Part shown: one piece after another, positions 41,388 through 52,597 of the stretch
Position numbering within the stretch: the stretch's first letter is position 1
How the letters are laid out: each line of letters starts with the position of its first letter
Source: Phytophthora hibernalis
Lineage: Eukaryota; Oomycota; Peronosporomycetes; Peronosporales; Peronosporaceae
Length of the DNA stretch: 64,000 bases
Reading direction: 5' to 3'
Assembly (NCBI GenBank): GCA_012656075.1
Contig: JAAKBF010000343.1
Span: forward strand, 248,001-312,000
Notes under the pieces: model-generated
What the model saw: only the letters and a program-made list of their open reading frames with translations
Databases searched by the model: none
What the model was told of the DNA's origin: nothing
Made by a program: the position numbers and the translations under genes

Positions 41388-43652
41388 CTAGCAGGTAAAA
41401 ATCAAATCACGTACCAAACAAACTGAAATACCGCCAAACATTTGATTAGGATCATACAGCGCTCGAAGCCGACCGTCAAGAAGAACGAGAAATTCGCTGC
41501 TGAACATCGAAATTTCATCTACAACCACGAGTCCAACGGTATTGTCAAATTGCTCCCGCATTGTTTCCAATCCATTTTGCGAGAGATGTGATCCTGATCG
41601 CGTCTTAAAGGCAGAATGGAATGTTTGGCCTGATGTGAGTTGGCATGCTCCAGCTCCGGTAGGGCATGTGTTTACCACTTTGAGGCCACGGTTGTTCACT
41701 TGTTCAGCCAGCTCCCGAATCAAAAACGATTTTCCGGTTCCAGCTCCGCCGTGAAGAATACTAAGGCTTTGTATGCCAGAATCGACCTTGGACAAAATCC
41801 AATTTATCAGCGTTTGTTGGCCTTCGGACAACCTTAATTTTGCAGTTGGTTTAATTGCTGGGCCAGCAAGAGGATCATTGGCAGTCTTGGTTTCGGCACT
41901 TGACTTTTTGGATGATCGTTTCACATTGGCTTGCATCTTGTGAATAGCTTCAGCTATTGCTGCAAAAGACTTTTCCATTTCTTGTGATGGAATGAATGCG
42001 TAGTTATGAGTGGTTGTCTCTACTTCAGCACCATGTTGCGATTCTGGGGACATCAAAATTGATCGAAAGGTATCTTGTGCAGCAATTACACTTGCGCGAA
42101 TCGATGGGTTCCCAACGGCAGCAGCGACTGTTAGCCAATAGAGTTCGTCACCTGTTGGGAGCGCACCAGAGGCTTCTGGATCATCAACATCATCGTGCTC
42201 GTCATTTTGTATTTGATGCGTGTTGGTGGTATTTACCGAATGCATCGGCATGTCTTTCCAAATAGCTGCATCTCGATTTCTCCATAAGGAACACACTTTT
42301 TCGCGGCCGGAGTCTCGAAAGGATTTTCGGATGATGTTGCGAATGGTTCGATAGCGTTGCCTATCAACAATAGACGCATCACGACGATCCCATTCATGGC
42401 AAAGATTAGTGAGGCCAAAGTGACTTAATTCGAAAAGAGGCTGTTTGGTATGAAGATCCCATGGCGTGAAAGAACAAATTAGATAACGAGCTAGTGATAT
42501 CATCTTTTGTCGGACACACCGTTCTTTCCGCTCACCGTAGGTGAGGAGCACCACCAAGCATTGGTTTGTAAAATTTAGCCTTGATAAGAGCTAAAGATGG
42601 GGTGTTCTGAATCAAAATCAAATCCTTTGCGCCTAGGACGACCAGGTCCTCGATGATTCAAATCTGATTCCCGTCGGGGCTGGATGTCAATGATGCAAGA
42701 AAACTCCACGGGAGAATATGCTCGGAAGTGTGGTCCTCTGTACGCATAAGATTGTGCCTGCGATACAAAAACAACTTTTCCATCAACTCGAAATGCGCGG
42801 GCACCACCAGATTCATGATTTTGGGAGCCATCCATGTGATCTTCGGTATTGAGTAAATCACCAAGTCGAGATAATTGATCTGTCATCAAACGATCATCAC
42901 ATTCATCCTCCTCATCGCCAGATCTATCTCGAAGTTCGTTCGAGTACTCCGATAAATCTGTGTCATCCACAATTGCTTCGGTTATAGCAGCCCCGTCTTG
43001 ATATTCATATTCATTTTGACAAACGAATTTCACGAAAGAATGTGGATAGACATACCAAAAGTTGTCCGATGAAAAATACGATCAATTCCCAAGCAAAGCG
43101 TACACCATTAACGCGTGGGGCCATTCATGACCGTCTACAAACGCGTTTACAGTCGTGCAGCCAAATATTTGGCTGTTCGTGATAGAGTACCGCTGTCCAC
43201 GGCGGAACTGGGAAACTTGCTAATGTGATCTAAAGCGGTTAACATCATTACCGCTGTGTTTTTCAGTTCTGCGCCTTCTTTCGTCATGTAAGAAAGCTGA
43301 TACTCTTCGACAGCAGTGCCCGCGTCTTCGCCATTCATTACACTAGAGTTCGTGTGCGATGCCGTAAATGCTGCCAAACCAATATTTGTCTCGACAAACA
43401 TACCGTCTTGTTGAGCACGCCGCTGTTCCCAGACAATTGGGTCGCAACTTTCAGCTATGATTTCGCCTCTTTCAGTGTCGTATCCAGCGTCCAGTTGTTG
43501 GGCAAGGTCGTCATCAGTACGGCGAGTAGAAAATCGCGCTTTTTTCCATGCTCGAGGTTGATGAGTTTTACGACTAATGGTTGAGTTTCGCCAACATGAA
43601 TGCCTGCTGGACGGCTTAATCGGCAACCATAATTCCCTTTTACCTTTGACAC
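41388..43652 (-). pseudogene. RepHel middle: Rep C-terminal region and PIF1 helicase N-terminal part
   Basis: In order: GNYGCRLSRPAGIHVGETQP (43560-43652), TNIGLAAFTASHTNSSVMNG and YLAARL (43147-43400), NAFVDGHEWPHALMVYALLG after a frameshift, then an acidic linker (42750-43033, RGPGRPRRKGFDFDSEHP). The next open frame (41388-42557) holds the helicase start: SEGQQTLINWILSKVDSG, Walker A GGAGTGKS (residues 270-277 of that frame, 41727-41750), LVVVDEISMFSSEFLVLLD (Walker B), then FGGISVCLV. It probably continues through a short intron starting gtacgt or a frameshift. The helicase would unwind the displaced strand. Confidence 0.88.
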
Positions 43653-46302
43653 ATGTCGACGAGTGTTTGTGTACGTTCGTCGCTAGGAGACGTTTTTCGA
43701 TACAATCCTTGAAAACTTCGAAGCTGTCATTAACTCTTGGTAGTTGCGCTTCGCATGCACGGGGAAGTGGTCTCTTTTCCCGGACGCTCCATTCTTCCCC
43801 ATTCGCGTGCTTGGCTTGAAATCCGATTCAGACAGACAGCGTCAAACCATTGAGTGACGGTTGGCATCATTTCAGGACACACAGCAAGCCGGCTTAGTAA
43901 TGTTGGTGTATAATTCGAACCATAAACAGTCATGTGCGCATGTAGCCTTCCGTCGACCTGTGGTTATTAAAAGCTGCGATTTTCCCGTAGCTTCCTGCTT
44001 CTCGTTGGGTATAGTCACGACTGACTCGCGTTAAATCTGACGTTGGGCACCGAAGGACATGTTGAGAAACCACGTACAGACATTGCTCGAAAACAAGCGC
44101 CGATAAAGCAGCAAATCTGTTGGAGATTCGAAGCCGAGCACGTGGGCTCGCTTTGATTTCTTCTGGCAAACTTTCCCAACCACCAATTCGAATTCGTGAT
44201 AATTCATCTTCATTGTTCCACCGTTTAGAAGTCCTCAACAAAGCAATTTGTTGTAACATCAAGCTATCGTGTTCAGGAGGGGCAAACGTCACCCAGTGTT
44301 GGGGTATTCCGTATCGATACCCCATTGCAGCAATTTTGGGCCGAGATGCCGATCGCTCAAACGGTGAAAATGGAACACTACCACCAACTAACGAAAGGAT
44401 CCGAAGCAGCGCGGCGTTGAATCGTTTGGTTTCGACCGAGTCAGTGTTTTCACGCAAATGAAGAAGACACAGTTTAAAGTTTCGAGTGCTCGCAACCTCT
44501 CCAAGCTTGGCCAACATCTTGGCAGCTCTCGCAGCTTTTCGAATGGCTGCGTGTCGTTGCAGTTGATTGAACATGGTCGCAACAAACGTCAACCTTGATT
44601 CAAAACGGCCGTCATAGTATCGCATCCAGTGGGTCTGCAAGTCTTTTGACACTGATCCATGCGGTAACATATCTCCACCAGTCAGAAAAATAGCGGGGAA
44701 CGCTCCAGCGAGAATCTGAGCATTTTCGTCCCATTCTGATATCGGATTTGACTGTCTGCTAACGTGAACGGTGGGGGCCTTACTGGAGCCGTCAAGTAGA
44801 TCCACCATGGCATCAACAAACGCATGTTTAGTTTTGTCATGGTGCAGCACAGCATTCTTTAGGACTGCAGACTGTCTCACAAGAATATCGTCTGATGTTG
44901 GAATGGACGCCGTACTGTAACCAATTTCAATGTCTGTACCAAAGCGTTCCCCGATAGTTTCGTCATCGTATGCTTGTGCCGCCCTCGCATTCGTCGTAAT
45001 GACGTTCTTTTCGATGCTGGCTTCTAATAGTCGAAGTTCCTGCCGTCGAGTTGGTGAATTGTCAACGACTGTGTTGTTATTGCGGAACATACTGTGGGTA
45101 CAACTAAGAACAGCTAGCCACGAGAACACATGATTAACCGAAAGTTCATATAACTTCCGATAGCAACCCTTCTTGATACGCCATTGTTCTGCTGGTCCGA
45201 TAAACGTCACGCGTGGTATACAGTGATCTGTCAGTTCCGGAAGCACTTCCGTGCATGATTGGGGTCCATCAGATGGGAAACATATAGCATGGCCAGTGGA
45301 TTGCTTCCCAGAAAGCGATAGTTCGACACCAAAGCAACGAACTGGCGATATACAGTTTGTTGCAATCAGATTCAACGGTGGCAGCTTGCTTGTACGTCCG
45401 TAGTCGTGACCTCGAGCAATACTAAATTGATATGACCGTGGATTTGGATAGCATCTACCACAGAGCACGATGTTCTTGTTGTCTGAAACCAACTCTGGGT
45501 TGAGATAATACCAACGACCATTCAATCCACGATACAACCGAATGTACTGCTCAAGCATGCTTGCTGGTAAATGACCGTATCGGTCTTCGAATTCCTTCTC
45601 TGTCACGATAAATGAAGGTGAAAGTTTCTCCAACGTCACGCTCCTTGACTTCAGCCCACTCGAGAGAATCAGTTCACAGCATGAAGTACACGCACGAATG
45701 ACTTCGTTTTCTTGGCAATACCGTCGATAGGATTCTTGGCACCGTGAGATTTCTGCTATTCCAGGAGGCTCGTCCAATGCAGCGCAAAGTCTCCTTTGAA
45801 CTTCTTCTTTTCCTCGAAGATGCTCATCGTTAAAAACAAAAGCATCAGGGTCATTCTCACAGCAGTGGTAATACGCCAAGGCCAGTCTAGGACTTTCGTG
45901 AAGATTTGACGATCTGCCATAAGTCCGACCTCAGCCCCACTCACACATTGTGCGTTCAACACGCTTTCTGCAAGCGCACTTGCGTCCGAACCTAGAACTG
46001 TAGGATCTATGATCGACGATAACGTTAAAACAAATTTATGCTAATATAAAGACAGGTGCCATCGCATTTACCTGTGCAAGCTCGTTTCGCTTCTCTTTCA
46101 GCACGACGCGCACGTGTTTTCTGCTCATTTCGAGCTTTCTTCTCTGTATCGCTGTGTTTATCTTCGCGGTACCTTCGGAGGTCACGGCGGCGTTGAAGAC
46201 GTGTCTGACGAATGCTATCTTCAGTACAAACAAAACGATCACTGCATTAGTGAAAGAGCCACATTGCGCACAGATTTGATGCTAACCACTTCTACCTTCC
46301 AT
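43640..46302 (-). pseudogene. RepHel N-terminal half: Helitron-like N domain and Rep HUH nickase
   Basis: Basic N-terminus (46075-46240, RRRDLRRYREDKHSDTEKKA). It is followed by a likely intron with donor gtaaat at about 46074 and acceptor ttctag near 45990. A 649-residue open frame (43930-45879) then has two zinc-like cysteine pairs (ACTSCCELI and LCGRCYPNP) and the Helitron-like N domain with AIFLTGGDMLPHGSVSKD, then FESRLTFVATMFNQLQRHAA. One frameshift later comes the Rep nickase motif GRLHAHMTVYG (His-Ala-His encoded at 43934-43942). This enzyme nicks DNA to begin rolling-circle transposition. Frameshifts lie near 45885, 43945 and 43760. Confidence 0.88.
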
Positions 46303-46369
46303 GATTCTTTGCCTTGCTTCTGAATGATGTAATGGGTGAATCAGCGTCCTTAGTTGCAATGGTTGTCAG

Positions 46370-46394
46370 CCCTGTCCCATATAATGGGACAGGG
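46370..46394. repeat. Perfect hairpin with 11-base arms
   Basis: ccctgtcccat, a loop of ata, then atgggacaggg. It stands just upstream of the RepHel start. Possibly part of a Helitron terminus, but unproven. Confidence 0.7.
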
Positions 46395-46539
46395 ATACAT
46401 TTGCTACATTTGTATCGGACGAAATATTCAACAGAAGCGTTGTTCCATTAGAAACCTTGAGTTTCGTGTACCCTTCGAATGCGTCTTCGTACTAATGAAA
46501 ACGCTAACACATACATGTATCAGGGCCTACTTAAATGGT

Positions 46540-46779
46540 TTATCTACACTTCACTGCTTCTGTTATCACCAATCTCGACCCTCCACAACAAGACTTCAAT
46601 TAGACGTCAGAGACGCTAATATCGTGCAGCTTAGCAGTCAACTGGCACACGGTGTTCATGAACAACCCCAGCATCGTCGTCCGAACAACCGTTACAACCT
46701 GCCCGTCGGCAGGAAGGCCGACCGCCTGCTCATCTACACCATAAACCGACGTGGTGATCAGTTGGTTGTCAACTGCCAT
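46540..46779 (-). other. Candidate third exon of the spliced gene
   Basis: An open block ending at 46600 reads GQVVTVVRTTMLGLFMNTVC, then QLTAKLHDISVSDV and a stop. In-frame coding-like residues follow to about 46540. I could not fix its splice junction. Confidence 0.35.
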
Positions 46780-46835
46780 TTTTCAGTAGCATATTTGTCA
46801 CGTGTTGCCTATATAAGGTCATATTCACAGGTGCG

Positions 46836-47323
46836 TTAGTTATAAAAACAAATAAGCTTATTTAACGAATACGCCTCCAAAACATTTACCGTATACATCT
46901 CAGACAACGACTCTGGAGCGTTAGGTTCAATCATGTGCATGCGGGCAACAGGGCCCGTTTCACCCATGTGAAACGACGTCCAGATGACTCGCCCCTGAAC
47001 GCAAATCGAATTGCGCACCAGGTCGTTCTTGACCATGAGAAGATTGTTCCACTTCACTCCGTTTTTCCGGACAAATTCTTGGAAACCTATAATAACGTTA
47101 GACATCATGGGGGCAAATGAATCTTTTAAACGATACCGAATCGACACATACCTTCAACGGTAGAAATAACTGGCTTGTCAACGTTGGTCGCATCACGAGT
47201 CTTGATAGCCAACTTGATTTTCTTGATTGGAGACACATAAGCGGTCGCGGAGCTATCACCCGCCATTTTGCGTTCTTTGTCGGCGTCATCAACGCTACCC
47301 CGCTTCTTAGAGATGCCGACCAT
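46836..47323 (-). CDS. Small spliced gene of unknown function, two exons visible
   Basis: Exon 1 (47323-47152) starts MVGISKKRGSVDDADKERKM. Exon 2 (47086-46836) starts FQEFVRKNGVKWNNLLMVKN and has VIWTSFHMGETGPVARMHMI. The 65-base intron (47087-47151) has consensus ends gtatgt and tatag, and joining keeps the frame, giving 140 residues. A lysine-rich nuclear-type N-terminus precedes a compact beta-rich part that could be an OB-like fold, but I do not recognise the family. A third open block with good composition (46600-46779, DNQLITTSVYGVDEQAVGLP) follows on the same strand, and a further intron starting gtaaat within exon 2 near 46875 may connect it. It lies directly upstream of RepHel on the same strand. 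Confidence 0.5.
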
Positions 47324-47459
47324 CTTGCTCTTGGCGAAAACGGAAATTGACGAATTGCAAGTTTGTCTTGATTGTCACAAAGAAAAAGAAAAATGGCTGC
47401 TACGATTCCTACTGACCCACATCCTATACCGATACCTGGCACATACTTAACTTGGGTGC

Positions 47460-48070
47460 ACTATCCCATGTTGAACGTTGCCTCTCTCATCTTGAACTTG
47501 ACCGCTGGCGTAGATGGTAATATCCTGAAAGCGTTGCCGTTTCTTAAAGAACCCACTCGGCCCTATCCGCGTGCACACACTACTACGCAACTTGCGCGTG
47601 CTATCTCATATTGAACGTTGTCACCCTATATGTACTCAACTTTTAGATCTACGAATCTGTGGACGCACACTAGAACGTTCCCATGTTGAACGTTGCAGCC
47701 CTATACGGTACGGTAATATACAGATACACTACGTTCCAGTCTCTCATGTTGAACGTTGCGGTCCTATTGGACATTGCGGCCCTATATGGTACGGTAATGT
47801 ACATGTACACACCGTTCCCGTCTCTCATGTTGAACGTTGCCGTTCCGGCCGTCTCTCATGTTGAATGTTACGGCCCTATTGAACGTTTCGGCCTATACTG
47901 TACGGTAATGCACATGTACAGAACATTCCCGTCTCTAATGTTGAACGTTCCCGTCACGGCCACCTCTCATGTTGAACGTTGCGGTCCTACATGGCCTACA
48001 GTACGTGTATACTGTACGGTAATGCGTATGTACAGAACGTTCCCGTCTCTCATGTTGAACGTTTGCCGTC
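47460..48070. repeat. Minisatellite built on catgttgaacgttg
   Basis: About ten irregular units share tctcatgttgaacgttgc, followed by ggccctata, a cggtaatgtacatgtaca part and gttcccgtc. Spacing varies from 20 to 90 bases. Open frames here are repeat artefacts. Not a CRISPR: the units are degenerate and the spacers are themselves repeats. Confidence 0.8.
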
Positions 48071-48600
48071 CCGACCGTCTAACATAGAATGTACCGGTAT
48101 AGACTCATCAAATTATTGTTGACCACACAAATAATGTTGACCACACCCTCATGTTGCACGAACGTTGACCCAGTTGGCGTCAAATAATCCTCGTTGGGCT
48201 TCCCAATAGCTAGCTTCGCTACCTATCTCCCAGTATAAAGTATTCTATGAGTTCGCATTGCCATACTGTGCAGATAGTATGGGTTATTTTAAGATAAGAA
48301 AAATATTGCCTTCTGCGCCAATTCTTCTTAAAAGATATAAGAAGATAAAAGAAGAATTATTATAAGAACCGTTGCCATCCCTGGTCTCACTGGAGGCCCT
48401 TCAGACGTTATCCCGTCGATGGTATCCGCTACAGTGGTAGCCGAAATTAGTATATATTGCAAAATAGTATCATCCGAATATTAGTCTCATACAATTTAGT
48501 GATACTGTTTGGTGTGCAAACAATTTTTACCATCCTGAAATTAGACTAACGTTAACTCGGATCCGTGAATTTGGTTAAGTGGGCAGTTCTGACGATCTCG
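48071..48600. other. No recognisable gene
   Basis: AT-rich spacer with a doubled ttgaccacaca near 48120 and the purine motif agatataagaagataaaaga at 48332-48351. Confidence 0.45.
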
Positions 48601-48789
48601 CCCCAGACTAACTTCGTGCAAAAACCGATTTTACTTGAAAAAGAAATTGTTCTGTGAATATTCGAAACGACAAACGATGGAGGCGCATGAAGAGTTGATC
48701 CACGATGACGACGCTGAAAACTGCTCATCACTGAGTCCACAGTCATCAGCTGTAGCTCTACCTTTAAAGCTTCAATATCGTTGTCGAAA

Positions 48790-49433
48790 CCGGCGCACCA
48801 TCCTTTCGCAGTCCCGTCAGGGACAAACGACACCGGAAGTTCCGCTGAAGCTGCGCAAACCTTCCGAACCAAGGTGTTCCAAACGATTTAGAACACAACT
48901 GTGTTCAAGTTTTTAACGCGGATCAAACCGGTAAAATGCCCACCTGAATAGTTTTTAGACTAATTCCTTTGATTTTTTTCTTTTAGCTGTTTTTTTAATA
49001 TTTGGCAAAGAAAACAATCAACACTAAAGGCTCGAAGGCCGTGTGGATTCGTTGCGGAAAAAGAATCCGCAACGTGCAACAGTTATGCTTCTTGGTGACT
49101 CTTGGGGTAACTAATTTGACCAATTCATTTTGTTTATAAACTCGCCTGCTGCGACCATAATGAAACAAAACCTCAACAATAGGCTTCGTAATAGCAGCAC
49201 GGTGTGGTGCGGAGTTAAATTGCTTTCAGGAGAAATATCCTTGCAAAATTTACGGCAACAAAACAGCATGGTGGAATGCTGAACTGTCAAAGGAATTCTT
49301 AGAATTTCATTTTGCGAATCAAGAAAACCGAGATGGCGATGTGCTTCTACTCTGGGATGAATTTAGTGGACACTGGACGCATCCTGTTGTCTGGAAAGGT
49401 CCTTCACGTATTATAGTTAAACATAAAGGATAA
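48790..49433 (+). pseudogene. Pogo/DDE_1-type transposase relic
   Basis: Plus-strand pieces in several frames: AEAAQTFRTKVFQTI and VQVFNADQTGK (first catalytic Asp, 48830-48940), RATVMLLGDSWGN and QFILFINSPAATIMKQNLNN (49075-49180), then KIYGNKTAWWNAELSKEFLE and HFANQENRDGDVLLLWDEFS (second catalytic Asp, 49245-49370), ending IIVKHKG at a taa (49431-49433). This is the pogo/Tigger type DDE_1 domain frequent in Phytophthora. An insertion or unrelated stretch separates 48945 from 49040, and several frameshifts and a stop break it. The usual HTH region is not recognisable. Confidence 0.75.
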
Positions 49434-49617
49434 ATACCATCCTCAGGGGTTAATCGCATTTTCTAGAAACGGTATTGTGTGTTCTTCTCAAACTTTCCGA
49501 AGGAGCGCGTTTGAATCTCCCGAGCTGAACCTCGTTGAAGCTCCAAACCTGTGATACAGAATGCATTTATGCTATCTAAGAGGCGAGAGAGGATCAGATC
49601 CGAGTCCACAAAGCAAT
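49434..49617. other. Spacer upstream of the hypothetical gene
   Basis: Probably contains the promoter of the following gene. No certain motif. Confidence 0.3.
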
Positions 49618-50868
49618 ATGGATGCTAGCGAGGAAGGCGTGACTGCGAGCCAGCGATCGCGTAGCCGGCGTGAACGCAGCTCTCCCTATACCCCAGTAGG
49701 TACAAGAAGATCGCCCCGTTTAACGCCATCGTCGTCCACGTCGTCACACTCTCGTACGACACGACTCTCTCAGTCAGCACAGCCATCGTCGCGTGACGCC
49801 AGCTCTCCTAGGACTATTCGAAGATCATCTCGTTTGGCCACGCCTCCGGCTTCTTCCTTCTCTGTGGTTGCCGGAACCTGACTCAGCTGTACCTGATGTA
49901 GGGCAAGCACAATCAGCACCCAGAACATCTCCTGTGTCGCAGACACAAGGTGATCAACGCACGAGCACGGAAGCGCCTGTTGCAGTCACAGACCCTCGCC
50001 GCCACCAGCGGATTGTACGACCTATAGTCAAGACTACATTTGCGCAGCGTGAGCGGTCTGGAGAGCAGCTAGATGATATCGCCTTAAATGGAGCGACATT
50101 CAAGGACATACTGGGTAAACTTTGGGAGCGCTTCAGTCCTCGTGTGAAGGGCCAAGCCATTAAGCGAGGAGGCGCTTGGGCTGTGGAAGTCCCGACGGTG
50201 GAGGCCTGGACTAAAGTGATGCAGTCCAAGACGAAGCGGCATCTTGTTGACAGCACCAAGACGGACCTCGCATGGGATCGGTGGCTGCTTTCCACGCACG
50301 GTGAAACGGTAGTCCTTTTGGTGTACGAGTACGGATTAGCTATTGCGAAAGACTCGGATCTGAAGGCGTTCACGGAAACTTTCATCACATCAACAGAAGC
50401 AGATCGATCGGGGGCTACGGCAGAAGTGTGTCTTCAAGTTGTCGTGTCACAGTTATGAGCCCACTGGGAAAGTACCTTCGAATGTCCGCCAACAGTCTAG
50501 AGAATGTGGGAAACCACATAACCAGGAATTTGAATCGATTTACATGGGAAGCGGCAATTACTCAATCTCCACCGGCCACTTTGTCGCATCTCTTGCGATC
50601 TTCGACTTCGCACGTCGAGCACCATCTAGGCGATGCGAACAACGCGGCAAAGCTAGCTCTCAACTGCGTAAACGCTTCGATTGCGGACTACAGCGAGTTA
50701 CGTGACTCAATCAGAGCACTTGAAGCGCGAATCGACGTTCACGAGGCAAGCTTAGCCTCACGAAAAGCGATCGTCGAACAGTTCATACGAAACGTAATTC
50801 CTCAACGTGACGTGCCTGACCCACTCAACAACATGGAAAACCTATGCGATGACGAGCACCGAGATTAA
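49618..50868 (+). pseudogene. Frameshifted gene of unknown function, conserved-looking
   Basis: ATG at 49618 (MDASEEGVTASQRSRSRRER). The first 85 residues are serine/arginine-rich. After a frameshift near 49870 the core (49880-50458) has IVRPIVKTTFAQRERSGEQL, GKLWERFSPRVKGQAIKRGG and WDRWLLSTHGETVVLLVYEY. After another near 50455 the end (50470-50868) has ITRNLNRFTWEAAITQSPPA and a coiled region LRDSIRALEARIDVHEASLA before the taa. Composition and third-position bias look truly coding, and reading needs only two frameshifts, so it died recently. I do not recognise the family. Its place beside a pogo relic and its charged N-terminus hint at a transposon accessory or DNA-binding protein, but that is inference. 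Confidence 0.5.
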
Positions 50869-50989
50869 ATTGACGTATTCAAGCACTTCAACTACGAAGG
50901 ACCGAATAACTGCAATTTACCTCTCTGCAAAGTCTAATTCATCCGTTTGATCCTCATCAGCTGTCTCGTCTTTTTCCTTATGCTCTTCT
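50869..50989. other. Short spacer
   Basis: Separates the previous gene from the convergent transposase relic. Confidence 0.3.
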
Positions 50990-52597
50990 TCTTCGTGGAT
51001 ATCCTGAAACATGCCGGACGCGAATCGATTTTCCTGAGCAAGTTAAGCAACAGGGTTAAACCTGCCTTGGACTAGCCAGCCGCAGTGTTGAAACACTCGT
51101 GACATCTCATAGGCTTCGAACCGCCCAAAGGTTTGAACTACGAACGGCAGCATTTCACGAATTCAACACGATCAAAAGTTCCTTCCGTGTCATAGAAATC
51201 AATGATTCCATTTACCCCAATAAATGCCAGCATTGACACTCTTGTTTTCCGCTGAAAATCGCCACGCACTGCAAGCTTGGTGCCGCTGAGAGAGTAGCCT
51301 CGTTTGCGAATCATTCCTCGATTGTCTTCGTCCAGAAACACGAGATTGTGGTGATTCCAATCGATACTGCTCAACTCAGTCACGAAGCGGTAAATGTCCG
51401 CTTCCTTGATATGCATGGCGCGACGCTCCAACACTTTCCAGGTCAAGCCAAAGTCGTGCATGATCCTCCACACTGTTGACTTTGAAATCGAGATGTGAAC
51501 ACCCGCTTAAAAGCAGTTTGGGCCTCGTCATGTATGACAGAGTTTTTGCATTGAAGTAGTCGTAGAGCCACTGCCGATGTTCTGCCGTGAACTTCCTCTC
51601 CACTGCAGCATTCGCTCGTTGGTATGTTCCTGTCGCTTCGTATACTCGTACCGACTTCCTCGGCTTATAGTGGACACCCTTCGTACCGGTACAGTGTACC
51701 ACTCTGAAAAAGTGACCTCCCGATTTTGGTTACTGTTAATACCGGTATTAGGTCTTAAGGGCGACTCCTATGTAGTGTTGGGCGATGATGAACGACTGCT
51801 TTCATGTTTGACTCGATAAATGTAATGTGCTACAGTGCAGGTAGTTCGTACCGGGCGATTAACAAGTCCATTCCGGTTAACAAGGTATATGTAGCATTCG
51901 AGAACAGTTGCACTGTGGTTCGGGCTAACTATTAACAACTATGGCAGCATGATGCTACAGCATCCCAATCAGCGCGTCCACGCCCGTGCAATGGTCAGGT
52001 GGTACAGCCGCTTCGCGATTTGGGTACTTCGAAGTACTATAGTAGACACATGCGGCAGATCATAGCAGTCCCAGCGACTTCTGGCAGAGAGGGTCTTGTG
52101 GTAACCTACACGACAACGCGGTACATTCTGCCAGCGCCAATAGTTAGTACTGCTAGATTTAGGATCACATGAGAACAGCTAGCTCCAATACTCTACGCGG
52201 CGCCATCAGATACAGGGGCTGCAGACAGGTAGCGCACACCCACCAACGAAGCAGGCAACCAGAGTAGGACGGTTGAAGGACGGGAGAATCGCTAAATGAC
52301 TGGCAGTCGCGGGAGGAAAATCGCCATACCGGTACGCATACTAGTACATTTGTATCGAAATAACTGCTCCAGAACTTATAAGCCGAGGCGGCGAGAGGGA
52401 TCAAATACTGCAATGTGATTGGACGCTCTTATAATACTATAAGCCGAGGAAGTCGGTATCCAGTTTCTAACAGTTTTCTCGGACTTATTGTAGACGTGTG
52501 CGAGCTCATCCACGGAATACCCAAGATGATAGTATCCGTATAAACAGTGAAAGACTGTGTTTTGATGCGCATGCTGCCTCGAAACGGCTACTTCCAT
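50990..52597 (-). pseudogene. DDE_3 transposase relic, split by a MITE and internally deleted
   Basis: ATG at 52597 (MEVAVSRQHAHQNTVFHCLY). The helix-turn-helix HLGYSVDELAHVYNKSEKTV runs to NWI at 52458, where an 805-base element interrupts. Beyond it the frame continues at once, RVYEATGTYQRANAAVERKF and FTAEHRQWLYDYFNAK (51530-51648). After frameshifts comes a DDE start (51138-51473, HHNLVFLDEDNRGMIRKRGY and VSMLAFIGVNGIIDFYDTEG). The part with the second and third catalytic acids is missing. The text jumps from EFVKCC to a C-terminal FGRFEAYEMSRVFQHCGWLV near 51060-51140. Dead through deletion, frameshifts and insertion. Confidence 0.8.
51651..52455. mobile_element. MITE-like element with 21-23-base inverted ends and TA duplication, 805 bases
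   Basis: Perfect inverted arms at 51649-51671 and 52435-52457 (taccgacttcctcggcttat and its complement) start and end with the TA dinucleotide. Removing the element with one TA rejoins the host transposase codons exactly, reading TVRNWIRVYEATGTY on the minus strand. The insertion is therefore clean and its borders are certain. A partial third copy of the arm (ttataagccgaggc) lies at 52376-52389. No protein domain inside, and the size and TA target suggest a mariner-type non-autonomous element. Confidence 0.88.

Larger units (their letters stand above)
40127..46302 (-). mobile_element. Helitron with RepHel gene (degenerate)
   Basis: The minus strand carries, in order, a basic N-terminus, a Helitron-like N domain, a Rep nickase with HUH motif, and a PIF1-family helicase: the RepHel protein of rolling-circle Helitrons. 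Exact element ends were not proven. A ctag near 40065 (minus strand CTAG followed by T) and the strong hairpin at 46370-46394 are only candidates. Multiple frameshifts make it inactive. A spliced gene on the same strand lies just upstream (46836-47323). Confidence 0.85.

Noticed and set aside
47460..48070. Possible CRISPR array
   Set aside because: Units are degenerate, spacing is irregular, intervening parts are repeats of each other, and the genome is eukaryotic. It is a minisatellite.
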